This document shows positions 35,872 through 44,265 of a stretch of DNA of 59,975 bases, one piece after another. The stretch covers positions 1-59,975 of the forward strand of contig JAEXOY010000001.1 in the NCBI GenBank assembly GCA_023439045.1, read 5' to 3'. The position numbers were made by a program, and so were the translations under genes. Source of the DNA: Bacillota bacterium (GTDB lineage Bacteria > Bacillota > Clostridia > Acetivibrionales > DSM-1351). How positions within the stretch are numbered: the stretch's first letter is position 1; every line of letters begins with the position of its first letter. The notes under the pieces were generated by a model. That model ran no database searches, had not been told where the DNA came from, and saw nothing but the letters and a program-made list of their open reading frames with translations.

Positions 35872-37236
35872 ATGATTCTTAAAACAAAGTTATTTGGACA
35901 CACCTATCAGTTCAAATCACTTAAAGAAGTAATGGCAAAAGCAAATGAAGAAAAATCCGGCGACTTACTGGCTGGACTTGCGGCAACATCCGCAGAGGAA
36001 AGAGTTGCAGCAAAGGTTGTATTATCAAATATAACCTTAGCGGACTTGAGAAACAATCCTGCTGTCCCTTACGAAACTGATGAGGTAACAAGAATTATTC
36101 AGGATGACGTAAATGAATCAATCTACAATGAAATCAAAAACTGGACAGTAGCAGAATTTAGAGAATGGATCTTGTCTGAAACAACTTCATGCGAAGCTAT
36201 CAGGAGAATTTCAAGAGGTATTACCTCTGAAATAGTAGCTGCAGTTGCAAAACTCATGTCCAACATGGACCTTATTTATGGTGCAAAAAAAATAATAGTT
36301 ACAGCACATTGTAACACCACAATAGGTCTACCAGGAACATTGTCGTGCAGACTACAGCCAAACCATCCTACTGATGACCCTGATGGAATCATGGCTTCTC
36401 TTTTAGAAGGTTTGACTTATGGTGCAGGAGATGCAGTATTGGGCCTTAACCCTGTTGATGATTCAACAGAAAGCGTAATTAGAGTTTTAAAGCGCTTTGA
36501 AGAGATTAAGCAGAAATTAGAAATTCCAACTCAAACCTGCGTACTCGCACATGTTACTACCCAAATGGATGCAATTAGAAAGGGTGCGCCGGCAGATTTG
36601 ATATTCCAATCAATTGCTGGTTCTGAGCTGGGCAACACCGCATTTGGATTTACTGCTAAAACAATTGAGGAAGCAAGACAGCTAGCATTGTCGAGAGGAA
36701 CTGCTACTGGTCCAAATGTTATGTACTTTGAAACTGGACAAGGCTCAGAGCTCTCATCCGAAGCTCACCACGACACAGACCAGGTAACAATGGAAGCTCG
36801 TTGCTATGGCTTTGCAAAGAGATTTGACCCCTTCCTAGTAAATACAGTTGTTGGGTTTATAGGACCTGAGTATTTGTACGATGGCCGACAAGTTACCCGT
36901 GCAGGACTTGAGGATCATTTTATGGGTAAGCTGACTGGAATATCAATGGGCTGTGATGCTTGTTATACCAACCATATGAAGGCTGACCAGAATAGTATTG
37001 AAGATTTATCAGTACTGCTTACAGCTGCGGGATGTAACTATTTCATGGGTATTCCTCACGGTGATGATGTAATGCTTAACTATCAGACAACAGGCTTCCA
37101 TGAAACCGCTGCGTTAAGAGAAATATTCGGATTAACAGCAATTAAACCATTCCATGAATGGTTGCTTAAGATGGGCTTTATTGATGAAAAAGGAAAGCTT
37201 ACACCAAAAGCTGGTGATGCATCACAATTATTTTAA
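35872..37236 (+). CDS. eutB: ethanolamine ammonia-lyase large subunit
   Basis: A 454-residue TIM-barrel catalytic subunit. With adenosylcobalamin it splits ethanolamine to acetaldehyde and ammonia. Length equals that of characterised EutB (about 453). Diagnostic stretches include VTAHCNTTIGLPGTLSCRLQ, SGADAVLGLNP-like GAGDAVLGLNPVDDS, and GCDACYTNHMKADQN. The ATG at 35872 has a caaggagg site; the longer frame from 35833 adds 13 residues with no family match. EutC follows 69 bp later. Confidence 0.96.
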   Translation: MILKTKLFGHTYQFKSLKEVMAKANEEKSGDLLAGLAATSAEERVAAKVVLSNITLADLRNNPAVPYETDEVTRIIQDDVNESIYNEIKNWTVAEFREWILSETTSCEAIRRISRGITSEIVAAVAKLMSNMDLIYGAKKIIVTAHCNTTIGLPGTLSCRLQPNHPTDDPDGIMASLLEGLTYGAGDAVLGLNPVDDSTESVIRVLKRFEEIKQKLEIPTQTCVLAHVTTQMDAIRKGAPADLIFQSIAGSELGNTAFGFTAKTIEEARQLALSRGTATGPNVMYFETGQGSELSSEAHHDTDQVTMEARCYGFAKRFDPFLVNTVVGFIGPEYLYDGRQVTRAGLEDHFMGKLTGISMGCDACYTNHMKADQNSIEDLSVLLTAAGCNYFMGIPHGDDVMLNYQTTGFHETAALREIFGLTAIKPFHEWLLKMGFIDEKGKLTPKAGDASQLF

Positions 37237-37305
37237 AATGTAATGTTAAATACCGTTTTTTATATTTTAAATTATTGATGGCGTTTGCTGGAAATGGAGA
37301 TAAAA

Positions 37306-38202
37306 ATGAATGAAAAAGACTTAAGATCGATAGTGGAAAAGCTGGTAGAGGATATGCTTAACAATGGTGGTTCAGCCGGTGGGGCTGCAACAATGACCAA
37401 GAACAGTGAATCACCAGCTAGAGGTACAACGATTGATACCTCGGGTATTATAGATGATATTACTGAGATAGACCTCAAAAAAATGTTTTTAGTTCAGGAT
37501 GCTAAAAATGAAGCTGCATATCTTGAAATGAAGTCAAAAACACCTGCCAGACTTGGTATTGGCAAATGCGGAGCAAGGTACAAAACCTTGACTATGCTTC
37601 GTGTGAGAGCCGACCATGCGGCAGCCCAGGATGCTGTTTTCTCAGATGTTTCAGAAGATTTTGTAAAGAAAAATAACTTTGTTTTTGTTCATACCTTGTG
37701 CCATGACAAAGACGAATATGTTACACGTCCCGACTTAGGAAGAAGATTTCCTAGCGACCAATTGGACATCATCAGAAGGACCTGCGGACAGAATCCGAAG
37801 GTATTGATTATAGTGGGTGATGGACTCTCCTCATCAGCAATTGAGGCCAATGTTGAGGATACTATCCCTGCTATAAAACAGGGGCTTCAGATGTATGGAA
37901 TTAATATTGGGGATATCCTATTTATTAAATTCGCGAGAGTAGGAGCAATGGATGCTGTAGGAGAGGTAACAGATGCAGATGTAATCTGTATGCTTGTTGG
38001 CGAAAGACCGGGTTTGGTTACAGCAGAATCAATGTCAGCTTATATAGCTTACAAGCCAAAGCATGGTTTGCCCGAAGCAAAAAGGTCGGTTATTTCAAAT
38101 ATTCATAAGGGTGGAACCACTGCAGTTGAAGCAGGTGCTCATATAGCCGAACTTATCAAAACAATTTTAGATAAGAAGGCATCAGGCGTAGACCTCAAAT
38201 AG
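37306..38202 (+). CDS. eutC: ethanolamine ammonia-lyase small subunit
   Basis: A 298-residue subunit that helps bind adenosylcobalamin. Characteristic segments are ARLGIGKCGARYKT, LRVRADHAAAQDAV, IVGDGLSSSAIEAN and GERPGL. Residues 1-16 (MNEKDLRSIVEKLVED) form an amphipathic helix followed by a Gly/Ala/Ser linker, which is the usual design of an encapsulation peptide. The ATG at 37306 has ggag 6 nt upstream. It pairs with eutB and eutA. Confidence 0.95.
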   Translation: MNEKDLRSIVEKLVEDMLNNGGSAGGAATMTKNSESPARGTTIDTSGIIDDITEIDLKKMFLVQDAKNEAAYLEMKSKTPARLGIGKCGARYKTLTMLRVRADHAAAQDAVFSDVSEDFVKKNNFVFVHTLCHDKDEYVTRPDLGRRFPSDQLDIIRRTCGQNPKVLIIVGDGLSSSAIEANVEDTIPAIKQGLQMYGINIGDILFIKFARVGAMDAVGEVTDADVICMLVGERPGLVTAESMSAYIAYKPKHGLPEAKRSVISNIHKGGTTAVEAGAHIAELIKTILDKKASGVDLK

Positions 38203-38218
38203 AAGAGGAGGGATAAAA

Positions 38219-38875
38219 GTGAAGAATGACAAAATCAGACCAAAGGTGTTAGCCGTTAGAATTATATCAAATGTTAGTCCTGGCTTGGCAGAGGATCTTA
38301 AATTAGGACCTAGGCACAAAAGTATAGGAATCATTACTGCTGATAGCGATGATGTGACTTATACAGCTTTGGATGAGGCAACAAAGGATGCAGATGTAGA
38401 TGTCGTTTATGCGCGCTCAATGTATGCCGGTGCAGCAAATGCTTCAACTAAGCTTGCCGGTGAAGTTATAGGCATTATTGGAGGACCTAGTCCTGCTGAA
38501 GTTAGAAGTGGCATGAGAGCTGTTTTGAACTTCATGGAAAATGGCTCATACTTTGTTAGTGCAAGTGATGATGACTCTATAGTTTATTATGCACACACTG
38601 TTTCTCGTACAGGTTCATATTTATCAAAGCAGGCAAATATTCCAGAGGGAGATCCTTTGGCTTATCTAATTGCTCCACCGCTAGAAGCAATGTATGGACT
38701 GGACGCTGCAATGAAGGCAGCTGATGTTAAGCTGGTTTCATTTTTTGGGCCTCCTTCCGAAACAAACTTTGGCGGAGGTTTGCTCACAGGCTCTCAGTCA
38801 GCATGTTATGCCGCATGTACTGCATTTGCAGAGGCTGTCAGGGCAGTTGCAGAGAATCCAAAGCAATTTGAGTAA
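38219..38875 (+). CDS. eutL: EutL tandem-domain permuted BMC shell protein
   Basis: A 218-residue trimeric shell protein with two permuted BMC domains. Landmarks are VLAVRIISNVSPGLAEDLKL at the start, DVVYARSMYAGAANASTK, and FFGPPSETNFGGGLLTGSQS near the C-terminus, all typical of EutL. The large gated trimer pore is thought to handle bulky cofactors or substrate. It starts with GTG after gaggaggg and stops 3 bp before the next shell gene. Confidence 0.94.
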   Translation: MKNDKIRPKVLAVRIISNVSPGLAEDLKLGPRHKSIGIITADSDDVTYTALDEATKDADVDVVYARSMYAGAANASTKLAGEVIGIIGGPSPAEVRSGMRAVLNFMENGSYFVSASDDDSIVYYAHTVSRTGSYLSKQANIPEGDPLAYLIAPPLEAMYGLDAAMKAADVKLVSFFGPPSETNFGGGLLTGSQSACYAACTAFAEAVRAVAENPKQFE

Positions 38876-38878
38876 CGT

Positions 38879-39637
38879 ATGCAAGCTTTAGGATTAATCG
38901 AGGTAATTGGCTACCCAGCCGCAATTGAAGCAGCAGATGCTTCTATGAAAGCTGCAAATGTCAGGCTGGGAGGCATCACAAAGGTCGGTAGCGGCATAGT
39001 AACAGTACAGATTTTTGGTGATGTTGGAGCTGTAAAGGCGGCAGTTGACGCAGGTGGAAAGGCCGCAGAAAAAGTAGGAAAGGTCAGAGCTACACATGTT
39101 ATTCCGAGGGCTGATAGTGCTGTATTTGATATTGTCAAGCTACCTTCGTCTAAAAAGGCCAACAACCCTAGGTTGTCTCAGACTCAGTCAGGTACTGTTA
39201 ATGCATTACCAACCGTAGACCCTGCTGAACCGATAGGGGAACGTGCTGAGCCCATAGCAAATGCTGATATATCTGCTGATGGAACTATTGGTACTGTTGA
39301 ACCAGTAGGGGAAAATAGTGAATCAATTGGAACGACTGATAAGCCAACAGAGTTTACAGATGAGCCCGCAGTGAATACTGATGAGCCTATAGTGACACCT
39401 TCTGATTCTGCTGAAAGCAAAGGCGAGCTGGGTGATAATGGTAGCCTACCAGTAGAAACGCAAGCAACTTCTGGACTTACTGAGGAAGAGCTGTATGCAA
39501 AGACGAATTCGGAGTTAAGAGCTATAATATCGCAATTGGGCATAAAGCAAGAAATGTCTCAACTGAGAAATGTAAATAAAAAACAACTTGTGCAGATTAT
39601 ATTAAAAAATGACCAGGTTAGGAAGGGTGAGATTTAA
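38879..39637 (+). CDS. EutK-like BMC shell protein with disordered linker and SAP/Rho-N-like C-terminus
   Basis: A 252-residue protein. Residues 1-88 are a canonical BMC-H domain (ALGLIEVIGYPAAIEAADAS through HVIPR). Residues 95-200 form an acidic linker with repeated EP-I/V motifs. Residues 200-245 (EEELYAKTNSELRAIISQLG, then NKKQLVQII) look like a small SAP or Rho-N-type helical domain, a nucleic-acid-binding fold. EutK of enterics also has a BMC domain plus a C-terminal helical nucleic-acid-type domain, but without such a long linker. There is no clear ribosome site; coupling to eutL 3 bp upstream is likely. It overlaps the eutE start by 1 bp. Confidence 0.8.
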   Translation: MQALGLIEVIGYPAAIEAADASMKAANVRLGGITKVGSGIVTVQIFGDVGAVKAAVDAGGKAAEKVGKVRATHVIPRADSAVFDIVKLPSSKKANNPRLSQTQSGTVNALPTVDPAEPIGERAEPIANADISADGTIGTVEPVGENSESIGTTDKPTEFTDEPAVNTDEPIVTPSDSAESKGELGDNGSLPVETQATSGLTEEELYAKTNSELRAIISQLGIKQEMSQLRNVNKKQLVQIILKNDQVRKGEI

Positions 39638-41115
39638 TGCATTTATCGGACAAGGATCTAGTATCTGTTCAGGAGGCCCGTAATCTTCTAGGTGATGCTT
39701 ACAAAGCACAAAAGGAGCTTTCAACCTTTAATCAGGCCAAAATAGACAGAATTGTAAGGGCTATATCTGAAGCAGGTATTGCCAATGCAGAAAAGCTTGC
39801 AAAAATGGCAAATGAAGAAACTGGCTTTGGAAAATGGCAGGATAAAATCATTAAGAATATTTTTGCAGCAAAATTTGTTTATGACGCAATAAAGGATCAG
39901 AAGACTATTGGGTTGCTAAGAGATGATAAGGTGAACAAGGTTTGGGATATTGGAGTTCCAGTTGGAGTTGTAGCTGGTATTGTACCTTCAACAAACCCCA
40001 CATCTACAGTAATCTATAAGGCAATGATTTCTATCAAGGGCGGTAATTCAATAGTATTCTCGCCCCACCCCGGTGCAAAGGATTGCATTATTGAAACAGT
40101 TAAAATAATTTCTGCAGCAGCTGAGGCAGAAGGCTGTCCAAAGGGCGCTATTTCGACAATCACAGTACCAACACTTCAAGCTACCCAAGAACTCATGAGG
40201 AATGAATTGACCTCACTCATACTGGCAACAGGCGGAAGTGCTATGGTTAAGTCAGCGTATTCTTCAGGAACTCCTGCAATAGGCGTTGGTGCCGGAAATG
40301 GACCTGCTTTTATTGATAAGTCGGCAGATGTTAAGCTGGCGATTAAAAGAATCATGGATTCAAAGACTTTTGACAATGGTACAATCTGTGCTTCTGAGCA
40401 ATCCATTATTATCGAAAAAGCGATGGAAGACAAGGTTGTTGCTGAGCTAAAGGCACAGGGAGCTTATTTGCTCAATCCGGAAGAGACTGAAAAGCTGGGT
40501 AAATTTATTTTAAGGCCAAATGGAACTATGAATCCTATGATAGTAGGTAAAACTGCAGAGAGTATTGCGAAGCTGGCAGGACTTAGTTCTATACCATCTA
40601 CAGCAAGGGTATTAGTGGGTAGAGAGACAAAGGTAGGAAAGTCAGCACCATATTCTGCAGAGAAGCTGGCACCAATCCTTGCACTTTTTGTTGAACCTAC
40701 AGTTGATGACGTTCTGAGAAGGAGTATTGAGATACTTAGATTCGAAGGTGTGGGACACACATATACCATGCATGCGAACGACGAAGAACTTGTTAAGAGG
40801 TTTTCACTTGCAATCCCTGCATCCCGTATACTTGTTAATACACCTGGAGCTCTGGGTGGTGTTGGTGCAACAACAAATCTATTCCCTGCCTTAACCTTGG
40901 GTTGTGGAGCAGTAGGTGGAAGCTCATCTTCTAATAATATCGGCCCAATGGATGTTATAAATATCAAAAGAGTTGCTTACGGAGTAAGGGAACTGGACGA
41001 AATAAGGTCTTCAACACCACAAAGTGGATGCTGTGGTAATAATTCTGCAAAATCCATGTGTTCTGCTGAAATGGTAGACTATATTGTTAAAAAGCTGGTT
41101 GAGCAATTAATATAA
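39637..41115 (+). CDS. eutE: CoA-acylating acetaldehyde dehydrogenase EutE
   Basis: A 492-residue enzyme converting acetaldehyde, CoA and NAD+ to acetyl-CoA. The catalytic Cys is about C251 in NGTICASEQS. Other family stretches are GIVPSTNPTSTVIYK and GVGATTNLFPALTLGCG. The C-terminus carries a Cys-rich linker (GCCGNNSAKSMC) and then an amphipathic helix AEMVDYIVKKLVEQLI, a likely encapsulation peptide. Start and preceding stop overlap as TAATG. It acts with EutG and PduL to partition acetaldehyde. Confidence 0.94.
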   Translation: MHLSDKDLVSVQEARNLLGDAYKAQKELSTFNQAKIDRIVRAISEAGIANAEKLAKMANEETGFGKWQDKIIKNIFAAKFVYDAIKDQKTIGLLRDDKVNKVWDIGVPVGVVAGIVPSTNPTSTVIYKAMISIKGGNSIVFSPHPGAKDCIIETVKIISAAAEAEGCPKGAISTITVPTLQATQELMRNELTSLILATGGSAMVKSAYSSGTPAIGVGAGNGPAFIDKSADVKLAIKRIMDSKTFDNGTICASEQSIIIEKAMEDKVVAELKAQGAYLLNPEETEKLGKFILRPNGTMNPMIVGKTAESIAKLAGLSSIPSTARVLVGRETKVGKSAPYSAEKLAPILALFVEPTVDDVLRRSIEILRFEGVGHTYTMHANDEELVKRFSLAIPASRILVNTPGALGGVGATTNLFPALTLGCGAVGGSSSSNNIGPMDVINIKRVAYGVRELDEIRSSTPQSGCCGNNSAKSMCSAEMVDYIVKKLVEQLI

Positions 41116-41205
41116 AACTGAAAAAAGTGAAATACTAAGCATGTCACAACAAAAAGTACAGCTATGTATTTTACTTGAAATTATTACGTTGTGGAGGAAA
41201 AAAAT

Positions 41206-41496
41206 ATGGCAAACACAAATTCACTTGGAATGATAGAAACAAAAGGTCTAGTTGGCGCAATAGAAGCTGCTGATGCAATGGTCAAGGCAGCGAATGTAAC
41301 CTTAGTTGGAAAAGAATCAATAGGGGCAGGTTTGGTAACTGTTATGGTAAGAGGAGATGTTGGTGCTGTTAAGGCAGCAACAGATGCCGGAGCAGCTGCA
41401 GCGGAAAGAGTGGGAGAGCTTATTTCTGTCCATGTAATACCAAGACCTCATACTGAGGTTGACGCAATTTTGCCAAAGAATTCAACCCAGCTATAA
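41206..41496 (+). CDS. eutM: EutM-type BMC-H shell protein
   Basis: A 96-residue hexameric facet protein. It matches the canonical BMC pattern: LGMIETKGLVGAIEAADAMV, VTLVGKESIGAGLVTVMVRG, then GELISVHVIPRPH. The ATG at 41206 follows ggagg; the GTG at 41191 lies upstream of it. It is usually the most abundant shell component. A long hairpin lies downstream, before eutT. Confidence 0.95.
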   Translation: MANTNSLGMIETKGLVGAIEAADAMVKAANVTLVGKESIGAGLVTVMVRGDVGAVKAATDAGAAAAERVGELISVHVIPRPHTEVDAILPKNSTQL

Positions 41497-41504
41497 AAAT
41501 GGGT

Positions 41505-41604
41505 AATTAACTCGCCCAAATCATTTTTAAGCTTATGCATTTTTAAACTTATGTATTTTAAGCTAGTATGAATTTCTTATTAATGGTTTGGGCCGAGTTT
41601 AATT
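41505..41604 (+). other. long-range inverted repeat between eutM and eutT
   Basis: Positions 41505-41524 pair with 41583-41604 to form a 20-bp stem with two single-nt bulges, enclosing a 58-nt AT-rich loop. There is no strong T-run after it, so an mRNA processing or stability element is more likely than a full terminator. Confidence 0.6.
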
Positions 41605-41652
41605 CTTTATTATAAGCGAAGCAGTATTTGCTGTTTTGATGGAGGTGAGTAG

Positions 41653-42420
41653 GTGTCGGTCATTACTGAGGCGGATGTAAGAAGATTATTCTCAAACGGA
41701 GAATATAAAGGAAAAAAGGAATTTGTTATACCACACCATCAAATTATTACTCCTTCAGCTAGGGCATATCTGACAGAAAACAATATAGCCATAAAAGTAT
41801 TAGAAGAAGGTGTAACTCCAGTTGAAATAAAGGTTGTAGGCAGTGATGATGAGAGCGTTTCTCCAAATAAGCCCAAATACCAAACTCTGTTTGGTGCAAC
41901 AATAAACGAGAAACCAGAGCATATGACCCACCTAAGAGGTAATACTCTAGTTTTTAAAGATCATCCTATTATTACTTTTAGAGGTGCCATTGATTCTTTA
42001 GAGTCAGAAATCATACTAGCTCAGATAGCATGTGAAAAGCTAAATAGGAAAAAGGTAATAGGAGATTTAGAGGAGATAATTGGCTTTATCAGAGGACTTA
42101 CTCGTTGTGAAATTACGGGGGAACCAGTTGGGGAATTTACTTTGCAGGGACTTACTGCTGCTGATTTAAGAGAATACTCCCACCACCCCAGTAAATATTT
42201 TGCAATCAAGCATTTTCTTCCTACCCACACAAAGGGTGAACTATTCGCAATATTGAACAAACTAAGAACCTTAACTAGAGAGGTTGAACTCAAGGCGTAT
42301 AAAGCCTTCAAGGACGATTATGGGAAAGTCACAAGAGAGGACATAGTCAAGGCACTAAATAGATTATCCTCTTTATTTTGGATAATGAGCTTCAAGTATC
42401 TCGCAAAGCAGTACGATTAA
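41653..42420 (+). CDS. eutT: EutT-type ATP:cob(I)alamin adenosyltransferase
   Basis: A 255-residue enzyme that makes adenosylcobalamin for EutBC. Family landmarks are ITEADVRRLF at the N-terminus, GKKEFVIPHHQIITPSARAYL, and DHPIITFRGAIDSLESEII. The HX11CCX2C metal-binding motif of Salmonella EutT is absent: the region HMTHLRGNTLVFKDHP has no Cys pair. That places it with the metal-independent Firmicutes class described for Listeria. GTG start with a ggaggtg site. Confidence 0.88.
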   Translation: MSVITEADVRRLFSNGEYKGKKEFVIPHHQIITPSARAYLTENNIAIKVLEEGVTPVEIKVVGSDDESVSPNKPKYQTLFGATINEKPEHMTHLRGNTLVFKDHPIITFRGAIDSLESEIILAQIACEKLNRKKVIGDLEEIIGFIRGLTRCEITGEPVGEFTLQGLTAADLREYSHHPSKYFAIKHFLPTHTKGELFAILNKLRTLTREVELKAYKAFKDDYGKVTREDIVKALNRLSSLFWIMSFKYLAKQYD

Positions 42421-42429
42421 CAAAGAATA

Positions 42430-42500
42430 TAGCCTTAAAGTAAGCAAAAGGTAAATAAGAAGTAAGTCAAAAGTAAACAAAAAGTAAAAAAGTAAATAAC
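42430..42500 (+). repeat. short AT-rich imperfect repeats (aagtaaa type)
   Basis: Repeated a(a)gtaa units occupy part of the 172-bp gap between eutT and pduL. No gene or promoter is evident there. Confidence 0.45.
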
Positions 42501-42592
42501 TTTGCTCAAGGATAATATCACAATTAATAAAGAACTTAACAATGTAATAAGCAATTCCAACCCAAAAATCTACGAAATGGTAAGGATAAAAT

Positions 42593-43216
42593 ATGAGTAC
42601 AATAGTTGAATCTTATGTTGACAAAATAGTGGATGAATTAAAGAAAAAGCTTTTTATAGAAGTTGAAGCCTCTGGAAGGCACGTTCATTTATCAAAAAAA
42701 GACTTGAACACGCTATTTGGAGAGGGATATCAGCTTACTAAGGCAAAGGATTTGTCTCAGCCTGGCCAATTTGCATGTAATGAGAGAGTTACAATTTCTG
42801 GACCAAAGGGAGCTATTAAAAATGTAATTATTCTTGGCCCTGAAAGAAAGGACACGCAGGTTGAGGTTTCACTTACAGATGCATTGGCGCTTGGTATTAA
42901 GCCCCCTATAAGGCTGAGCGGTGATGTTGAGGATTCTCCAGGCGTTGTTATTTGTAATGGAGACCGTAAAGTTGAGATTAATCAGGGTATTATCGTTGCA
43001 AAGCGTCATATACACATGCTTCCAGAAGATGCTCAGAGATTTGGAGTTGAAGACGGAGAGGTTGTCAAAATAAAGGTTTTTGGACTGAGACCTTTGATTT
43101 TTGATGATGTTGTTGTTAGGATAAGTAAAAATTTCAGAACCTTTGTCCATATCGACTATGATGAGGCAAATGCCTGCGGGTTTAAAAAGGGTACCTTTGC
43201 TTTGATTTTAAAATAG
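42593..43216 (+). CDS. pduL: PduL-type phosphotransacylase
   Basis: A 207-residue enzyme converting acetyl-CoA and phosphate to acetyl-phosphate and recycling CoA inside the compartment. The zinc-binding motifs ASGRHVHLS (near residue 26) and AKRHIHM (near 136) are both present. Residues 1-20 (STIVESYVDKIVDELKKKL) form an amphipathic encapsulation-peptide-like helix. Length fits the family. An aagg site precedes the ATG. Confidence 0.93.
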   Translation: MSTIVESYVDKIVDELKKKLFIEVEASGRHVHLSKKDLNTLFGEGYQLTKAKDLSQPGQFACNERVTISGPKGAIKNVIILGPERKDTQVEVSLTDALALGIKPPIRLSGDVEDSPGVVICNGDRKVEINQGIIVAKRHIHMLPEDAQRFGVEDGEVVKIKVFGLRPLIFDDVVVRISKNFRTFVHIDYDEANACGFKKGTFALILK

Positions 43217-43250
43217 TAAGCTGACCTTACAATATGGGGGAATAATTATT

Positions 43251-43976
43251 ATGGATTATTCAAAGCTGGTTGATGAAGTATTAGAGGAGTTAAACAAAAG
43301 AATATTGCTTAATAACAATAATTCTAGCAAACAAAAGGTATTGCTGATAAATGGCTTGAGTAAGCAGGATAGCAATATGACTGACTATGAGTTTATAACT
43401 GCAAATGAGCTTATAACTAATGGTGAGCATAAAACTGCTAACGAGCATAGAACTGCTAATGAACGTATTGCAGCTGATGAAGCATTTAAATCATACGACC
43501 TTGTATTAATAGAAACAATGCCCATACCTATGATGGTCAATTTGGCCTTAGGTAACTACATGAGCTTAGAAGAGCAGCTAATCATTGAAGCATTACTATG
43601 TTCAAAGCCAGTTTATTTACTAGATAGCGGTTTGGAGTACAGACGATTTAAACAACCCACCTACAATGCATTATTTGCTCAGTATGAGGAATATGAGAAG
43701 AGACTACTTCAACTCGGTATAAGGAAAGTCACTCACTTGGGAGAAATTGGCGTTGAAAGAGGCGAGAGTGATAAGTATAATAGGCAACTGGATGCTGTAA
43801 ATACTAACAAAATTACAACTATTGACTTATCCTACAAAAAGCTTTTATTAGAATCTGATTTATTAAAACTACATACAAAGGGAAAAGTGGCAGTAAAAAT
43901 AGATAAAAGCTGCATAGTTACCCCTTTGGCTGGAGATTTTATTAAATCACATGATATTAATTTGTTAACTAATTAG
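43251..43976 (+). CDS. hypothetical ethanolamine-utilisation protein (Eut hypothetical family)
   Basis: A 241-residue protein that resembles an uncharacterised family found only in Firmicutes eut operons. Residues 1-18 (MDYSKLVDEVLEELNKRI) are encapsulation-peptide-like. Residues 44-80 contain an unusual internal repeat (TANELI, TNGEHK, TANEHR, TANERI). The conserved core includes ETMPIPMMVNLALGN and VYLLDSGLEYRRF. Function unknown; a flavoprotein-like fold is possible but not demonstrable from sequence. Confidence 0.78.
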   Translation: MDYSKLVDEVLEELNKRILLNNNNSSKQKVLLINGLSKQDSNMTDYEFITANELITNGEHKTANEHRTANERIAADEAFKSYDLVLIETMPIPMMVNLALGNYMSLEEQLIIEALLCSKPVYLLDSGLEYRRFKQPTYNALFAQYEEYEKRLLQLGIRKVTHLGEIGVERGESDKYNRQLDAVNTNKITTIDLSYKKLLLESDLLKLHTKGKVAVKIDKSCIVTPLAGDFIKSHDINLLTN

Positions 43977-43989
43977 CGGAGGCAAGGCT

Positions 43990-44265
43990 TTGGATATTGG
44001 ACAAGTAATCGGCAATGTGTGGGCTACAAAAAAAGATGCTAATTTGAACGGTATTAAGTTACTTGTTGTTAGCATAAATGAATCAAATTTTAATAAAAAG
44101 GAGAAGTTATTAGTAGCGGCTGACATCGTAGGTGCTGGAGAAGGTGACACGGTACTCATTACTTATGGAGGGTCTGCACGTATTGCTATTAATAATAAAA
44201 ATGCTCCTGTTGATGCAGCAATTGTCGGTATTGTTGATTCTGTCGAGGTGAATAAGAATGGGTAA
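43990..44265 (+). CDS. eutN: EutN/CcmL-type BMC vertex protein
   Basis: A 91-residue pentameric protein that caps shell vertices. It follows the family pattern: IGQVIGNVWATKKDANLNGI near the start, VAADIVGAGEGDTVLITYGG in the middle and VDAAIVGIVDSVEV at the end. TTG start with ggagg upstream. It overlaps the next shell gene by 8 bp. Confidence 0.94.
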   Translation: MDIGQVIGNVWATKKDANLNGIKLLVVSINESNFNKKEKLLVAADIVGAGEGDTVLITYGGSARIAINNKNAPVDAAIVGIVDSVEVNKNG

